Assembly (NCBI GenBank): GCA_963678675.1
Contig: OY783200.1
Coordinates: 20,288,190-20,352,189, forward strand
Source of the DNA: Xiphydria camelus
Lineage: Eukaryota > Arthropoda > Insecta > Hymenoptera > Xiphydriidae
Reading direction: 5' to 3'
Length of the DNA: 64,000 nucleotides
Of the stretch, positions 43,238 to 57,106 are shown piece after piece. The notes under the pieces were generated by a model. The model searched no databases. It saw only the letters and a program-made list of their open reading frames with translations, and had not been told where the DNA came from. The number at the start of each line of letters is the position of its first letter. The stretch's first letter is position 1. Both the position numbers and the translations under genes were made by a program.

Positions 43238-44687
43238 TTTGCACTCTCTCAAGCAGTCCAACGTCCCGACGCGATGTCCATCTCGGTGGAAATATCGTTC
43301 GCGCGCGATTTCGTTGGATAACGAGGTTCAGTGCCGGAGAACCATAATCATGTCGTTCGCTGTCGAACGGAAGACACCATGACCCGATCTGTAAACGTTG
43401 CGCTAAGAAGGATTAAAACTTTTATCCTTTTTTTGCTATATACAGTCATTAACTTTTTGTACGGTACTATCTACGATTTCACCTGATACTTTTTTTAATA
43501 ATAAATTAAAAAACCCAAATTCAAAAACCTTTTGCCAAAAAGTGCCTTTCTCTTCGTCCTCCGTTATATCTTTTCAAAAATTGATAAACTCGTGGTGTAA
43601 CTCTTCGTATTTATTTTGTTGAGAAAAGTATTCGTAGTAAAATTTCGAAATTAAAAAATAAATTCAATTTCGTACTCTCTAGATAACGTCTAAGTCATTT
43701 AGAAATTGACAATGTTGTTTACAAGTTGTAGCTAAGAGCTAAGTCTGATCGCGAAAGAAATAAGAAAGCTAACTTATACGATGCGCCCTTTGGTACGGCC
43801 ACTTCTAATCTACCTTGTCGCACTCCTTTACAAAAAAAAAAAAAAAAAAAAAACGTTAAGACGCCTAATTTTCTATAATTACTTACCCTGGAGATAAAAA
43901 AAGTTGATCCTTCCATCGCGTCATAAAAAAAAATGTTAGTTTGAAGCAAAATCAAGAGAGAAAGAAACAAACACCTTCAGCACTTCTTCGTCTCTAATAA
44001 TATATGTCATCCAAATTAATTTTATCTTAAGAAAAAGGCAAAAGATAGTTGCGACTCAATATAATTCCACGTTCGAAGCACAAGAAGGAAGAAAGAAGTT
44101 CTCCAGGCAAGAAAAATAGACAAATTCAATTTGTCAACGCCACGCCAGTCGCGACACACCCGAGCCCTTTAATCCTAACAGCGAAAAGTTAAGCAGGGGG
44201 TAGGTCACGAGAGACGCGATGCAACGCGATACCGGGCTCTCGGTTGGTGCGACGGAGAAAAGCTCGAAGCTAATTTACGTGATGTGTCCTCGGGACAACT
44301 TTCGCGCGACAACCACCCCAAACAGCCCCGCTGCAGGTCCGCCGCTAAGAGGCCCGATCTCCTAATCACCCCGGAGATTCGATCCACCGCGCGCTTCCCT
44401 CGTCGACGTGCCCTGCTCGTTATGAAATGCTAATTCGTGGAGAGCCCCCTCGAAGTCGAGTCTCGATTAAAATATTTGCCGGATTCAATCTCGTTGCATG
44501 GCCAACAACTGCTTCGCTCCGGGGGTGGATCGAGAAGTTTCGAATGGTATTGTCGATGCAAATGTGAACCTTTGATCCTTGGCTCGTTGTGTTGTTTCGC
44601 CCGCCTTTTCTGAGAACGTGACAAGGATTCGGTTATCTTCTTCGAATATGTAGGATAAATAATGGATAGATGCCCCGGTTGACAAGA
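43238..44687. other. no gene seen; possible promoter of the minus-strand exon
   Basis: 43238-43400 is GC-richer and would be the 5' UTR or promoter of the exon at 43105-43237. An A-run of about 23 lies at 43830-43852. 44150-44480 is GC-rich, with frames but no domains. Confidence 0.4.
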
Positions 44688-44835
44688 AAGTTCAAAATCG
44701 ATTATCTTGAAAGCAGTTGCAGATATCGAAAAAAAGTTGCAATCAAAAATATTTATCTATATTTTTGCTATAAAAACTGCTTTATATTTTTCATGTATTT
44801 CAACTGCGTCTCAAGATAATCGCGTTCAAAATTAA
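44688..44835. repeat. foldback repeat of the GATTATCTC family
   Basis: AAAATCGATTATCTTGAAAG at the left, CTCAAGATAATCGCGTTCAA at the right; related to 31720-32155 and 50930-51068. Confidence 0.55.
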
Positions 44836-45253
44836 ACAAAGACTGGGCCATATGATCCCAATTTTACTCTATTATCGAAATTTGTCAAAAAATTAAAATA
44901 CGAGTAATAATTCTGAATTCTTTGGTACTAAGAAAAATGCCTTCTCGTGTAAAATTTGTAAAGCAATAAAAAATTACTTGCAGAAGTTTTCCAATACAGC
45001 ACTGATCAACAAAAATAATAGAAAATAAATGGATTACGTAGATCTTAAGTCTGATTTCAAATCTTCTTTCAATTTTGCTCTGCCATGTTACGTTTTTAAG
45101 AACAAATGAGGTGAAATTCATGAAAATCGAATTTTAGGGCGTATTTAACTCCATTTTTTTAAAAACTTGACGTGCTATCCTCATACCGCTTATATACATT
45201 CGAATCTAACATCGAAAAAGAAAAATCTGTTGTCTTTCGATGTGAAAAAAGTT
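44836..45253. other. AT-rich, no gene seen
   Basis: Only short frames without features. Confidence 0.45.
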
Positions 45254-45406
45254 GATACCTTACTTTGAAAACCTCGGAAGTGTAATATTTTACAAAAATG
45301 CAATTTATAGCTTACCGCGTGTTCAGATTTTAAACTTTAACGCAGTAAGCTATAAATGGCATTTTTGTCAAAAATTGCACTTACGAGGTTTTCAAAGTAA
45401 GGTATC
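45254..45406. repeat. 153-bp near-perfect hairpin
   Basis: GATACCTTACTTTGAAAACC at the left and GGTTTTCAAAGTAAGGTATC at the right are perfect complements. Pairing continues through CAAAAATGCAATTTATAGCT and TAAGCTATAAATGGCATTTT. Loop about 25 bases. Foldback MITE or hairpin-RNA source. Confidence 0.8.
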
Positions 45407-46934
45407 GAAATATGAGCTAAATTTTTCAAGAACTTAATGTACCAGTTACTTTTTACTTAGGGGTTTAGAGTCAGCATGCAAAAATTGATAATAGTCACTG
45501 ATTATGTTTCGCGATGCAATTAAGTTCAAAAAAATTTACCGAATCTCTGTAAAATCTGACCCACATTTGATCAAAATTCATGACATCACAAAATGTAAGT
45601 AATCAATGGCCATTATAGATTTCTTCAAAACTTAATCCGAACCCGATATTAAAAAATGACTATCATTTAAAATTGCTGAAAAAGGAAAAGCGCCCGTCAA
45701 CTACTAGTTACGTTGCACTCATTGCAATAAAATTTAACTCATTCTTGCTCGATCTTTATTGCATTATAAAAGACTAGTGCGGAAATTCCGCAGACGACAG
45801 AAGGCATTGAATATAAATTCAAAAGATATCGAATGATTGTAGATTATGCGTTAACCTTTGCCACAAGTCAATGTTTACGTTCGATTTTTAAGCAAATAAT
45901 ACAATGTGCAATTGTAAATTAACAATTCGTCAAAAGCGGAGCTCAATCTTTGAAATGGTACCTCATTATCATTTTTGGTTCCCTGTGAAGGGAGAAAAAG
46001 GGTTTGTCATGAAAAATCACCTTCTAGAAATAATATGTAAGATAATCAATGCTTAGTTAAAGATTTGTTGACGCTGAATCCAATTCCGTAGGCAAAATAT
46101 AAAAAGCACGTCAAGGTTTTAAGAAAAAAGCGATGTTAAGAAAACCCCTAAATCACGATTCTTACGATTTTGACTATGCTTTTCTGAAAAACATGAGATG
46201 TTAGAGCAAAACGAAAAAAAAAACAGTTGAAATTAGCTCCCCGAGATTTATATTATTCATTTAATTCCATTCCTAATGATAAAAGTCTTATTTTTTAGAC
46301 CAGCATAATTGCTCTATTACATTAAAGACGTTTCCTATTAAAAAGAAAACCCCAAATATTACGAAGCAAACTAATCACAAAAATTTGAGTGATACAAAAA
46401 TGCCCGAGTTCCGCGTTGCTAATGGCCGACCATATTTCCCAGGCCAAATGAAAGTCGCTTCAATTTTCCGAGCGAAAGGCCGCGCGGGGAGCCCCCGACC
46501 TTTCAACCCTAACGGAGTGGCCGTCGCACCGAGAGGGCAAAGTAGTCGCGGTTTCACGCGCGGTGCCAATTAGCGGACGAAACGAGCGAATCCATTAGAT
46601 CAACTTTTCACCCCGCGTCCCGTTTGCCCGCCACTCGACGTGATATTCGCCCTCATCCCCGCGTTCCCGATACCTAACACGTCACGTCGAACTCGGGACC
46701 TTTCATTCGCGTCTTTTAACCGGCGTCTCCGCGTCGTTCGCCCTGCCGCTCGCTAACGACTTGAATGATTCAACGGGCACGCGAAATTACTTATGAATTT
46801 CCCTTTGAGCCGCGCCTCTCGTCAGGCGCGGACTCGGGGCATCTGCCTGGTCTGTTTTGCGTGGGGACGCGAAACCACCCTCTCCCTTTCATTTGGTTCC
46901 GCTCGGGCCCTCTTCTCATCCGCGTTACCCCCGA
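45407..46934. other. no gene; GC-rich block 46370-46930
   Basis: AT-rich to 46370. The GC-rich block has mirror frames on both strands (46375-46573), neither with a domain; such paired open frames are a composition effect. Confidence 0.4.
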
Positions 46935-47750
46935 CACACTTCAACGCTTTGTCCGTGAGTCTATAGCTGATTTTCTTAGTTTCTTTACCGATATCGGATT
47001 TATATTAAATTTTTATTACCCCAGTAAAACAATTAATTGTAGTGTTTAGGAACTGACATCTTAGAAAATTTAACATTTTTTATTAAGTGATGTAGATTTG
47101 GAGTTAGAGGCCAAATCCGACTTGATACGAGTTTTAAAGTTAATTGATTTTAATAAAAATTGTAAATCCCGTGACCCGTTTCAACGCTTTATTCTTAGCT
47201 AGCATCATATGTCGACAGAAAACACTCATGTTTTATAGACACTGATAGAACTCGAATTAAATGTTTATTATCTCAGTAGAACAATTAATTACAGTTTTTT
47301 AAAACTGACGTCTTAAAAATTTTAATATTTTTGACAAAATGAGGTTATATTGGAGTTTGAAGCCAAATTCAATTTGATGAAAGTTTTCATGTTAAATGAT
47401 TTTAATAAAAATTTGTAATTCCACTACTCGCTTCAACGCATTAGTTGTAGCGAGCATCATATGTCGATGGAAAGTACTCATGTTTTATACACACTCGAAT
47501 TAAATTAAATTAAATTAAATTTTTATTATTTCAGTAAAATAATTAATTGCAGTATTTAGGAATTAAGGTCTTAAAAATTTTAACATTTTCGGTTAAATGA
47601 GATTAAAAAGGAGTTTGAAGCCAAATTCGACTTGACATAAGTTTTAATGTTAATCGATTTTAATAAGAATTATAAATAAGCAACATATGTCGACGGAAAG
47701 TACTCGTATTTTATACACACTGATAAAACTCGAATTAATACTTCCAACTA
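46935..47750. repeat. ~255-bp tandem repeat, about three units
   Basis: The word CAGTAAAACAATTAATTG (with variants) appears at 47023, 47274 and 47532; TTTCAACGCTTT-like starts appear at about 46936, 47178 and 47428; and CATATGTCGAC-like words recur in register. Units are 75-85 percent alike by eye. Noncoding. Confidence 0.8.
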
Positions 47751-48286
<536 letters not shown>

Positions 48287-50169
48287 GCTCTTTCTAAACT
48301 GCACATTCACCGGATCCTTTATTCCTTTGCCACTTTCCTTTTGGCTTCTCTCCCTGGTGGTTACGGGCAAGTCGATCTCTCTTTGAAGGTTTCGAACCAT
48401 CTGCAACAAACCAGGGATGTGTTTCATTAGAGGAAATACCTTTGACGACTCGAATCGATGAGGAGAAGAAAGGAGAAAACCGCAGAGAGGATAGTGATTT
48501 TCCTTCTTTTCCCTCGTTACTTTTAGGGAGGAGAAAGAGAACACCATTAGATTTTATTTCATGACTGAGGAATATAAATCGAAGTCATACATGATATAAA
48601 CATTTTAGAGACGTTATTTAGATAAAATCGTCGTTTTCTATTGTATGTTGGAATTGACTTGTTAATAAAATATTATATTCTTGACTTCAGCCCATAAAAC
48701 ATTTTTCACGTCTTGTTTCAGAGTTAAATAACCTACCCTAAACGTATTTCCATTAAACGTTGCTTTTTAAAAAGACTTTGTTTCATTGCGAAAACATTTC
48801 TTGAAAACGGGAAAAAAAACTTTCCGGGGAACAATATTTAAATATAATTATATGTAATCATATTCAAAAGGATATAATCAAATCAGAAATTCGATTATAT
48901 ATGATTGTATATAATTTTTCATATTCCTAATGATCAGATATACACAAATTTCAGATTTGATTATACCCAATTATATTCGATCATTGCTGGTGCCGTCCGA
49001 CGCTAGGGGAAATCCCCCTATACTTCGTTTCGCTTGACATACTGATATCCGGTAAATAATGCAGTTTATTCACTGATATTAACTCTAAGTAACATCAGGA
49101 GATCAGCTAAGTGCTGAAAAGTCAATTTCTGGCCTCACCGACAATTTTAAAATTAGACTAACGCGACGAAACGAATCCCAACTGATCAAAACTAAATAAA
49201 ACATATATTTTATTCTTTCAAATACTTGTTCTTCCCGAGACACAAAATTTACCTAGAGAGCGTACATTTATAAACTCTCCTCGATGTCATCGTCATTTCG
49301 AAATTCGAAACTCCGCTCCAAATTATGTATACGCTCGCAAACTCTTCACGCGATTAGAAGCGTTGGGAAGCCTTCACTTGTTTTCCCGCCCAGCCATGTA
49401 AGGCAATTAAAATTTAATGAATCCTGCTACACGCAGTCGTGATGTGCAGCACGGAGAAGCTCCAGTTAGATTGCGTTACATACTCGGGCACCGTATACGT
49501 TCGTTATAGAAACCCGCGGCGGTACTTCACGCGTGGCGTCGGGAGATTCGGAGCTATTTTCACCAATTTCTACATTTACGCAGTCTCTCAACCCGGAAAC
49601 GCTTCAATATCTCGTTAGCGTATCTACACGCCGTGAAAAGCGGTATACACAAGTTCGCATCGCCGCATTCGGTCCGAGGGGGATGATGCTGTAGCGCGCC
49701 CGAGGAGGTGGGAAAATAGTCGCTTAGCTTCTCATAACGCGGCCCGCTAGAGTTTTCCTATCGTTCGCCGTGTTATTTACTCGTTATCTCGTCCCTTCCG
49801 GTCTCGCACCCCCTAACCACCTGACCCCGTCATTACGGGAGCCTACATACCACGCAGCGCACCGGGGACATCCGTGGATGTCCCCTGCGCCGCCTGATCA
49901 GCATATTCCCTCGCGGCACTATCGACTTATCTCGAATTCGCCCATTAACGACCCTGGGCGGTTAGCTTCGCGCGGGCATCGATTATCGCATGTATGTAAC
50001 AGGTTTACGATCCGAGAAAAAGTTGGACGTGATCAGGAAACTGGAGTGGAAAACCTAAAGGCAAAAAAGACTGAGGATAGTAGCGTTTCTTCTACTTTTT
50101 CGTCCTCTCACCCCTCTCTCTCTCTCTTTCTCTCTCTTTTTCTTTCCTTTTCAAAACTTTTAAGGGAGA
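48287..50169. other. no gene; AT repeats 48840-49000, GC block 49300-50000
   Basis: 48840-48980 contains repeated TATAATTATAT / GATTATAT words. 49300-50000 is GC-rich and single-copy with TTAAAATTTAATGA islands, a texture typical of conserved noncoding regulatory DNA. The 139-codon frame at 49770-50189 ends in a pyrimidine-rich low-complexity run and has no domain. Confidence 0.4.
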
Positions 50170-50590
50170 ACGAAAATGTGAACAGCTAATCTGTTTTCAG
50201 TGGAAACCATGCTTCATTAGGTCGATGTGAAAGCTGTACCTTCTCTCAGTTGCAAAATGGGTTTAATGACGACTGAAAAATATTTAGAATTTAGGAATTT
50301 GGTGTTTCGAAATCCTTATTATTAAAAGAAGGGCGCTATGGTACGTATATACGACTCCTCCCTCCTTTCCTCTTTCCCTTCCCTTCCCAAGGCCGTCAAG
50401 GAAGTGTGAAAACGTCATCAGCTGATATGTTCCTGGTGGAAACCATGCTTGTGATTCGGTCGATATGACAGCTTACCTTCTCTCAGTTATAAAATGGATT
50501 TAATGACGATTGAAGAATATTTAGTATTTAGGAAATTGGGGTTCTGAAATCCTTATTAATAAAGGAAAGAAATATGGTACGTATGCACGA
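50170..50590. repeat. 236-bp tandem duplication
   Basis: TGGAAACCATGCTT at 50201 recurs at 50437. The following words CCTTCTCTCAGTT, AAAATGG(G/A)TTTAATGACGA, ATATTTAG and GAAATCCTTATTA recur in order. Two diverged copies, noncoding. Confidence 0.85.
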
Positions 50591-52298
50591 CTAGTTGCTA
50601 CGTATAGACGCGAATTAAGTACTATAAAGAGACACCGACATTTTTCTAGGGACGACCTACATTATCAACAATTCTCTGAAATTTGAATGTGTCCTGATAT
50701 TTATTTTTAACGGATATCTAGGGCTAATTCAGCATTATAGCACCGCTTATTATAGCGTAAGTTTTCTATTTCACCAATTCGTACTAGTAATGGAGGCCCC
50801 GTTTTAATTTAAGTGACTTTTAGTTGCACTCACTTTCCATTACGAATCATTTTTCCTCTTCTGCCTTCTCTCAATCTAGGGTAAAAGTAGAATAGGATGA
50901 ACGCGCTTATAGTTTTTCTTTAACTTTGAACGCGATTATCTCGAGACGCGGTCAACATGCATAAAAAATGAAAAGCAGCTTTTTCTTGGCTAAAGTATAG
51001 ATGAGCATTTTTTGTTTAAACTTTTCTTCGACATCTCTAACCATTTTCAAGATAATCGATTGTGAATTTCCGCTTCAACTGGAGCGTTTGTTCTACTTTC
51101 AGGCGAAGTTAGTTTCAGTCCAGCTCTCATTCCGTGACGAATTGCGTTTGCTTTTCAGCTTTCTTTTAATTTAAGTTATTTTTGTTACACCCTTCCCCCT
51201 TTATCTTAATATACATTAAAATACTCTATGGTTAATTACTGCACGATCTATTATATTTATTTTACAACATTGCTGTGTATAATATTAACCCCTGTATCTT
51301 ATCTTATCTCTCTCTTTCTGCCTCACCCCGCTGAAATTACAGCCCTCTCTCTCTCTCTCACCCTTCCATCCCTTTTCACTTCGTTCACTTCCGAGTCCCT
51401 CTTTGCCGCGGTCTATTATGCGGACGAATAGCGCGCCTCTCTCTACAGCTACATCGCTAGGCCGTTGTATCGCGAAGACACGCCATCATGTACGGAAAGC
51501 GGAGAGTGCTCCCGGAGTATAAATGATTAAGTTCGCGAGGGATCGCGGGCGGGGAGAGAAGACAGGGAGAAATAACATTCGCAGAGGCCAGAGGTAATTA
51601 TCTCCGTTTGGCGTGCTCGCCACCGGTTGTGTTAGACGCGCGCCAGACGCAAGGATTTCTAGTTCAGCCCCGGCACACTTTCCGACTGGCTGAATTAACC
51701 CCGACGGTTTGCGGGTTACTGAGCGCGCGGTACCGCGAGACTGGTGGCTTTGGAGCTGTAAAACTTGAAGTGGATTTTGGTACGTTAATTAGTTTATCAA
51801 AAATGGTAGATGAAGTAAAAATATTCGTCAGAAAGCGAATATTACGGAATTATGGCATGAAAAAAAAAAAAAAAGAAAAATCCATCCGGTAGTCTCGCTA
51901 TAATTGGAATTGAAAATCGTAATCCCTTTCGAGGATTTGGATTTAAATTGACACAAGCAATACTCGTTTTTGGCTTCAATTTACGGATTCGATGTATGAA
52001 AGCATTTCTTTTTCCATCGTCCAAAATAAATATTTGCGCTATTTACAGTGTTTTTCCATTACATCCTCGATATAGAAAAAAAAAGTTGAAACCAGTCCAC
52101 AGATTGCCTCTAGCCAGCGGCTCCGCTTTACAATTACCGCGCGGTACAGGATTTTTTTATTTGAAAAGCATGAAAGCGCTATTCAGCTTATACACGTACG
52201 TCATAATTGTTCGGTAGAAAAGAGCTTTTGGGTGAGTACGTCCACCTTCTCACAGCCCCTCAAAGAAGCACAAGAATCAAGGCTACTCCACTGTCAAT
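50591..52298. other. no gene; foldback repeat 50930-51068
   Basis: 50930-51068 has TTGAACGCGATTATCTCGAG on the left and TTCAAGATAATCGATTGTGA on the right, a copy of the family at 31720 and 44688. 51420-51800 is GC-richer with a frame (51608-51892) lacking domains. Confidence 0.45.
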
Positions 52299-52555
52299 AA
52301 TTGAAGAGTGTAACTTCTAATTAGTCTAAGGGCCAAAAAGCTAAATTTGGGAAAATCGACAAAAGCAGGCAGGTGCTTCAAAGGAATATAGTCGAGCATG
52401 TCTTGCAGATTTTTGAGTTTTAAGCCTCTACGTATGCTTTTGCACATAGACCCTTTTCAGATGCATTGGGGTTTGCACTTATGATCGTTTTCAAGCAAAA
52501 TATATATTTTTACAAATAAGGCACATAGACTAATTAGAAGTTACACTCTTCAATT
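52299..52555. mobile_element. MITE copy 2, both terminal repeats present
   Basis: 257 bp with perfect ~28-bp terminal inverted repeats beginning AATTGAAGAGTGTAACTTCT and continuing AATTAGTCTA. It is the intact counterpart of 40654-40898. Noncoding. Confidence 0.9.
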
Positions 52556-52874
52556 TTTAACGCTACGATTTCACGAGTAGCTATGATATGGCTTTCGTTT
52601 TGTAGGGGCGTGCTTTCCCCCTATATACTCGTATGTTATATATCCTACAATTACATACCATGTACTTTAATCTACGCAGACGTAAAGAATTTTTTATTCC
52701 GATTTCCATTTAGAATTTTAAAAACGACAATCATATTTCCAGCGTTTCAATTGTCTCCCCGTTCCATCGTTTACACAAAAAGAGTTAAATCCGTAAAATT
52801 AAACCGCGAGCCTGGCACAAACCACGCCTTTACTACTGTAAAGAGATAGATCCTTTCTCTTTATTGTATAAATA
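52556..52874. other. no gene seen
   Basis: A short frame (52583-52849) has hydrophobic residues but no start context or domain to support it. Confidence 0.4.
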
Positions 52875-53313
52875 TACACTACCGACCAAAAATATGCGAA
52901 ATGAGATTTCAAGAAAGTATTTTCGTTTCAAAATCTGAACAACTTTCGTATGAAAACATTTACGGTATCTCGTTTTGTTTAAAATATAACATCAAGTGGG
53001 TTAAGTATGGAGGGTTGGTTATATCGGAAACGGAATGATATAGAGTAAAAGCTTTTGAATGAAAGTTGCTTGATTTTAAGGAATAAGCAATTTTTATGCG
53101 GAAACATTTTTTGTATCTTGCTCCGAATAAAAGATGTTTTGAAAAAGTAGAATTTTAAAGGATCGCAATATCAAATCGAACTTAAGCAGCCATAAAAAGA
53201 CAGATTTTTCATTTTTTGCTAGACTAGCAACCTGTCGAGTTTCATACAGATCAAAGATGGATTTTTAGAAGGGAAATCCTTTTGAGTGTCCCCATATTTT
53301 TGACTGGAGTGTA
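52875..53313. mobile_element. Tc1-like non-autonomous element
   Basis: Left end TACACTACCGACCAAAAATA (followed by TG) and right end, read inward, TACACTCCAGTCAAAAATAT. Both ends are flanked by TA. The CACT(A/C)C..(A/G)(C/T)CAAAA(A)TATG pattern is typical of Tc1-superfamily ends. About 440 bp, no transposase. Confidence 0.75.
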
Positions 53314-55116
53314 TAAAGACAGCTATCGACTTTACAGTCCCGATAACTATCAGGCGCCGCCCTGCCGGTGAGTCAGACATGCCAGGCACGTGTCCCCGAT
53401 GCACGAATCAACCCCTAGTCATTTTCCACCCTTCACGGAGTAACACCCGCGCGAGAAGCTCCACGTGATATCGCTCACAGGTGACTAACCATATACGCGG
53501 AGGATGACGTAAAGGACGCCGCGACGACACGAGTTGCGGTAGTTCACGAATCTGTGGTGAGTTGGTAATTGAAGATAAGGGGTTACCCAGGTTTCCCGTG
53601 GAGAACCACCCTTTACCTCTTCACTTTCCGTGGCGGAGGGGAAACCGGGTTAGGTTATGCGTGACCCCGTTCATTCGTAGATCCTCGTAGAGACCCATCC
53701 CTATTTTCAGGTATGGCTTTATATAACGAGATACCAAAAATAATATATCTCTTTGAAAAGACCCGGCCTCGGAGTGTTGATTCGTGGAATACATTTTTAT
53801 CGCTGGTATACCGTGAGCAGTTTCCACGTGTCGCAGAGATTAAAAACTCGCCATTTTCGTTGCATCGACTGCGATTATTAATTTATTAATCGTTTCAGAC
53901 CTGGTGTGTACACGAGTATGTACATTGGAGTTTAGCTATTTTATTAAAAAATGTTACGCAAAAATACAACTTTATACTGTTTGCACATGAATATAAAAAA
54001 CAAATTTAAATAAAGATTGCAAAAATATGTTAACATATAATAATACCATAAATGCTAAAACATTATTAAAAAATTGTTTTACTTCGCGCAAAAAAAATCA
54101 AGTCTGAAAGGGTTAAAGAGCAACGGATTTACCAGTCGTAACCTTCCTCCGTTACGAGCATTCAAGCAGTACCACACGATCGTTCGACGAAAACATAACC
54201 TGTGGACGGAATCCAGCAAACAAAAATTAACAGTTACGCTGTGGTTATTTATAAATTCCGCACGTGGCGAGAAACATTCACAGTGATAGCAAATTTTTTA
54301 ATAATTATTGCAAACCTAAATTACTTTGAATTGACATAAACAAAGTATTTTTGCAGAAACTTTATTGCTAACAGAGCAAAGTATTATACATTTGCTGAAT
54401 TATTCGTTACAGCAAAAAATTGTTCTACGGTACTAACTAATGAGTTTTACTTGGCGTTGTAAAAAATATTTGTTATTAACAATGTTTATTATAGTAGTGA
54501 AAAATTGTACCAGTGGTATCAAATCTGAATTACTTTGAAGTAACGTAACAAAACTTTTGTGAAAAGTGTCATAATGCAATTGATTTTATTGAAATCCGTT
54601 AAAAATTTACGGAGAAATTAATTATTAAAAAGTAGTTAATATTTTGCAGCAACTATATACATACTACATAATATGGAATAGTTATATAATACACACTAAT
54701 TGTTACATAACTGTAATATATTCGCAAAGCAACAAAGCGAAGCAGTCATATAACTACGACATATCTATAAATTTCTGTTTGCTGGGAAGGTCCTGCCCAG
54801 GGCTGAGGAATCTTCAATGGGAGCTTTTTGATACCCCTCGAGTAGTTCATAGAAAATGAATCTCTCATGCAAGAGACAGGTCGGTCGAGTGGAGCGCATG
54901 CACAGTTTAGCTACGTACATATGAAGTTATGCGTCGAGTTACTCGGCCACGCTCGGACATACTCGAGCAAACTCGAGTAGAGTCGAGGGAATCGAGCAGT
55001 ACCTAATGATATGGAGCGACGTTCGAGAGACATTGAAAGACATCTTATCATGTAAAAACTAAATGACGTTACTTTTATTGTCTATTTTCAGGAAATTCGT
55101 TCTTTGGGGCTATTGT
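53314..55116. other. no gene; two motif clusters
   Basis: 53330-53650 is GC-rich. 54640-54770 has the GTTATAT/TAACTG motif cluster shared with 1120 and 29980. 54835-55010 repeats CTCGAG / ACTCGAGCAAACTCGAG words many times, like the motif-saturated elements elsewhere. Confidence 0.45.
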
Positions 55117-55198
55117 CACAACGTAGGTTTAACTTTAAACTCTAGTATGTTTTTATAATAACAACATATCAGAGATTCAAGTTAAACCTATGTTGTGG
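55117..55198. repeat. 82-bp hairpin, pre-miRNA-sized
   Basis: CACAACGTAGGTTTAACTTT then AAACTCT on the left pairs with AGAGATTCAAGTTAAACC then TATGTTGTG on the right. Inner GTATGTT pairs with AACATAT, giving about 35 base pairs and a loop near 11 bases. Candidate microRNA-like or mini-foldback; strand unknown. Confidence 0.6.
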
Positions 55199-57106
55199 AA
55201 AGAGGTTTCGTGGGTCCGGCCTGTGGAGTGGTCTTAAAAGTGGCTGTAGGGTATCGGATAATGGGTTGTTATTATTATTATTTGTGATTAGTTGAAAAAT
55301 TTTAATCTGTCACGTAGGTAACACTTAGGCTCTTGAGGTATCAACGTTTAACATGCCAATTCCCGGCCCTGATCTCGTCAGAGGATACACCCTCATATCG
55401 TCGTCCTCCTGCGCCTCCCACGTGGTACTAATTTCTCTCGTAGCGTCGAGGCGCGATCCTGCGCGCGCTCTCTCTCAGCTATTAATCGGGGGCCGCTTTC
55501 CAATTAGTCGTATCGATTAATTACTCGTTCGAGCTGATACTCCGGCTGTCCGCAATGACGCGGAGCTGATAGTTCCCGGGCTTTCGACGACTGCGAATTT
55601 CATCGGGTGATTAATGGTTCAGGTCCTTTGCTCGAGACACTCTCTTAACGAGATCTTCGCTTCCTCTCCAGAACGAACTCACTCTCACCCTCTTCTCCTC
55701 ATACTGCTTCCGGGCTATCGATGAGCCACGAAGAGTCGAAGATCAGTGTAGAGTTGCGGTTGAGGTTCCCATTCGTGGGAAATTTGACCACAAATTGAGA
55801 TGAAAGAATAAGGGATTTTCTTGATTTGAAGTCTTTCTACAAAATGAAATTTAAATTATAGATCAATAGTACAGCTAGTTGCATACTCACTTTTACTCAC
55901 CATAATCTAATTTGGAAAGGTATCATTAACTTCTAACAATCAATAAGTGACACAATAAATTACTTGAATAAATTCAACCAAACGAAAATCCCCATTCTTA
56001 CTCAAATCCCACCAAATCGAGGCTGCCAACCCCCAAACCGAACCCAAAGCTTTCGCGGAGCTCAACATTTTAATTCAATTTAACTCTAAATTCTCTCTTA
56101 ATGGCATTCGAATAACGGAATGGCTTCAGTATTTCGGATGTAACATTTGCGACCATGGGTACGTATATATATGTACATACGCAACCGAGAACATCGGAAG
56201 AAAACCGTATACGAAACGGAAAGTTTCCTGATATAACTTTTCCAGTCGCAGAGGTGGCACATGCAACCAATCGCAACTTCTCACTGCCCTCGATATCACG
56301 AAAAGGACTCGCGCGCGCGCGCGTTCCTACTATATGATACACCAGTGAAACTTTAGCGCGATAATGTAACAGGATAAAATTTATTATTGATGTTCTTGGA
56401 ACAGGGGGTTGGATATCATGGTACTATTTCGGGAGAGCTTGCGGGTTCTTCGGTCGTACCGGGGGGAGGGGGTGGAGTATCATATATGCGAGCGTTACGC
56501 ATATACGGAGGTTTCAACTAACCCTGTCTACCCTGCTAGATGACGCCCATCCGTCTACCCCACCCTCAACCCTTCCGGTAACCCGCGTGTTGTGTGCGGC
56601 GATGCGGGGTTATCCGCCGCACGTGTGTCCGCGTAGGTGAAATAACCGAGCGAAACCGTATGTCATCGCGTTTGACTAATTTTTATGTTTGCGAATATTT
56701 CTGGTCCAAAGGACGTCGAATGGGGGTGGAATGGCGCTATATCGCGCGCGGGACGTCGCCCCTCGTCATCCATGACATCTTTTCCCACTTCGCGGCGGGT
56801 CTTCCCACTCAGACTCGTCGTTCGAGTGGCTGGGGCAGGGAGGGGTGGAAAAATGGAAGCGAGGAAAGCCGAGTTATATGGGGAAACTATGGGTTTCTTG
56901 CGTAGCTTTTAAAACGTTTCGTCGTTCAGACGATTATTGAGGGGGTGAATGAAGATTGTGGAAATCTTTATCAGGGGTGTTCATGTAATGATTTGCTCTC
57001 GTGATATTTCGACTAATTAAAAGAAGGGTCGTTTGCTATAAAATGACGTGATTGTTTTAAAGATTCATGTTGTAATCTAAGTTTAGGAACGCGTGTTCAG
57101 TACTTC
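55199..57106. other. no gene; GC-rich blocks 55330-55720 and 56430-56910
   Basis: 55330-55720 is single-copy with homeodomain-type words (CGATTAATTA, GATTAATGG), typical of regulatory DNA. 56305-56325 holds a (CG)n run. Frames at 56594-56912 overlap and have no domains. Confidence 0.4.
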
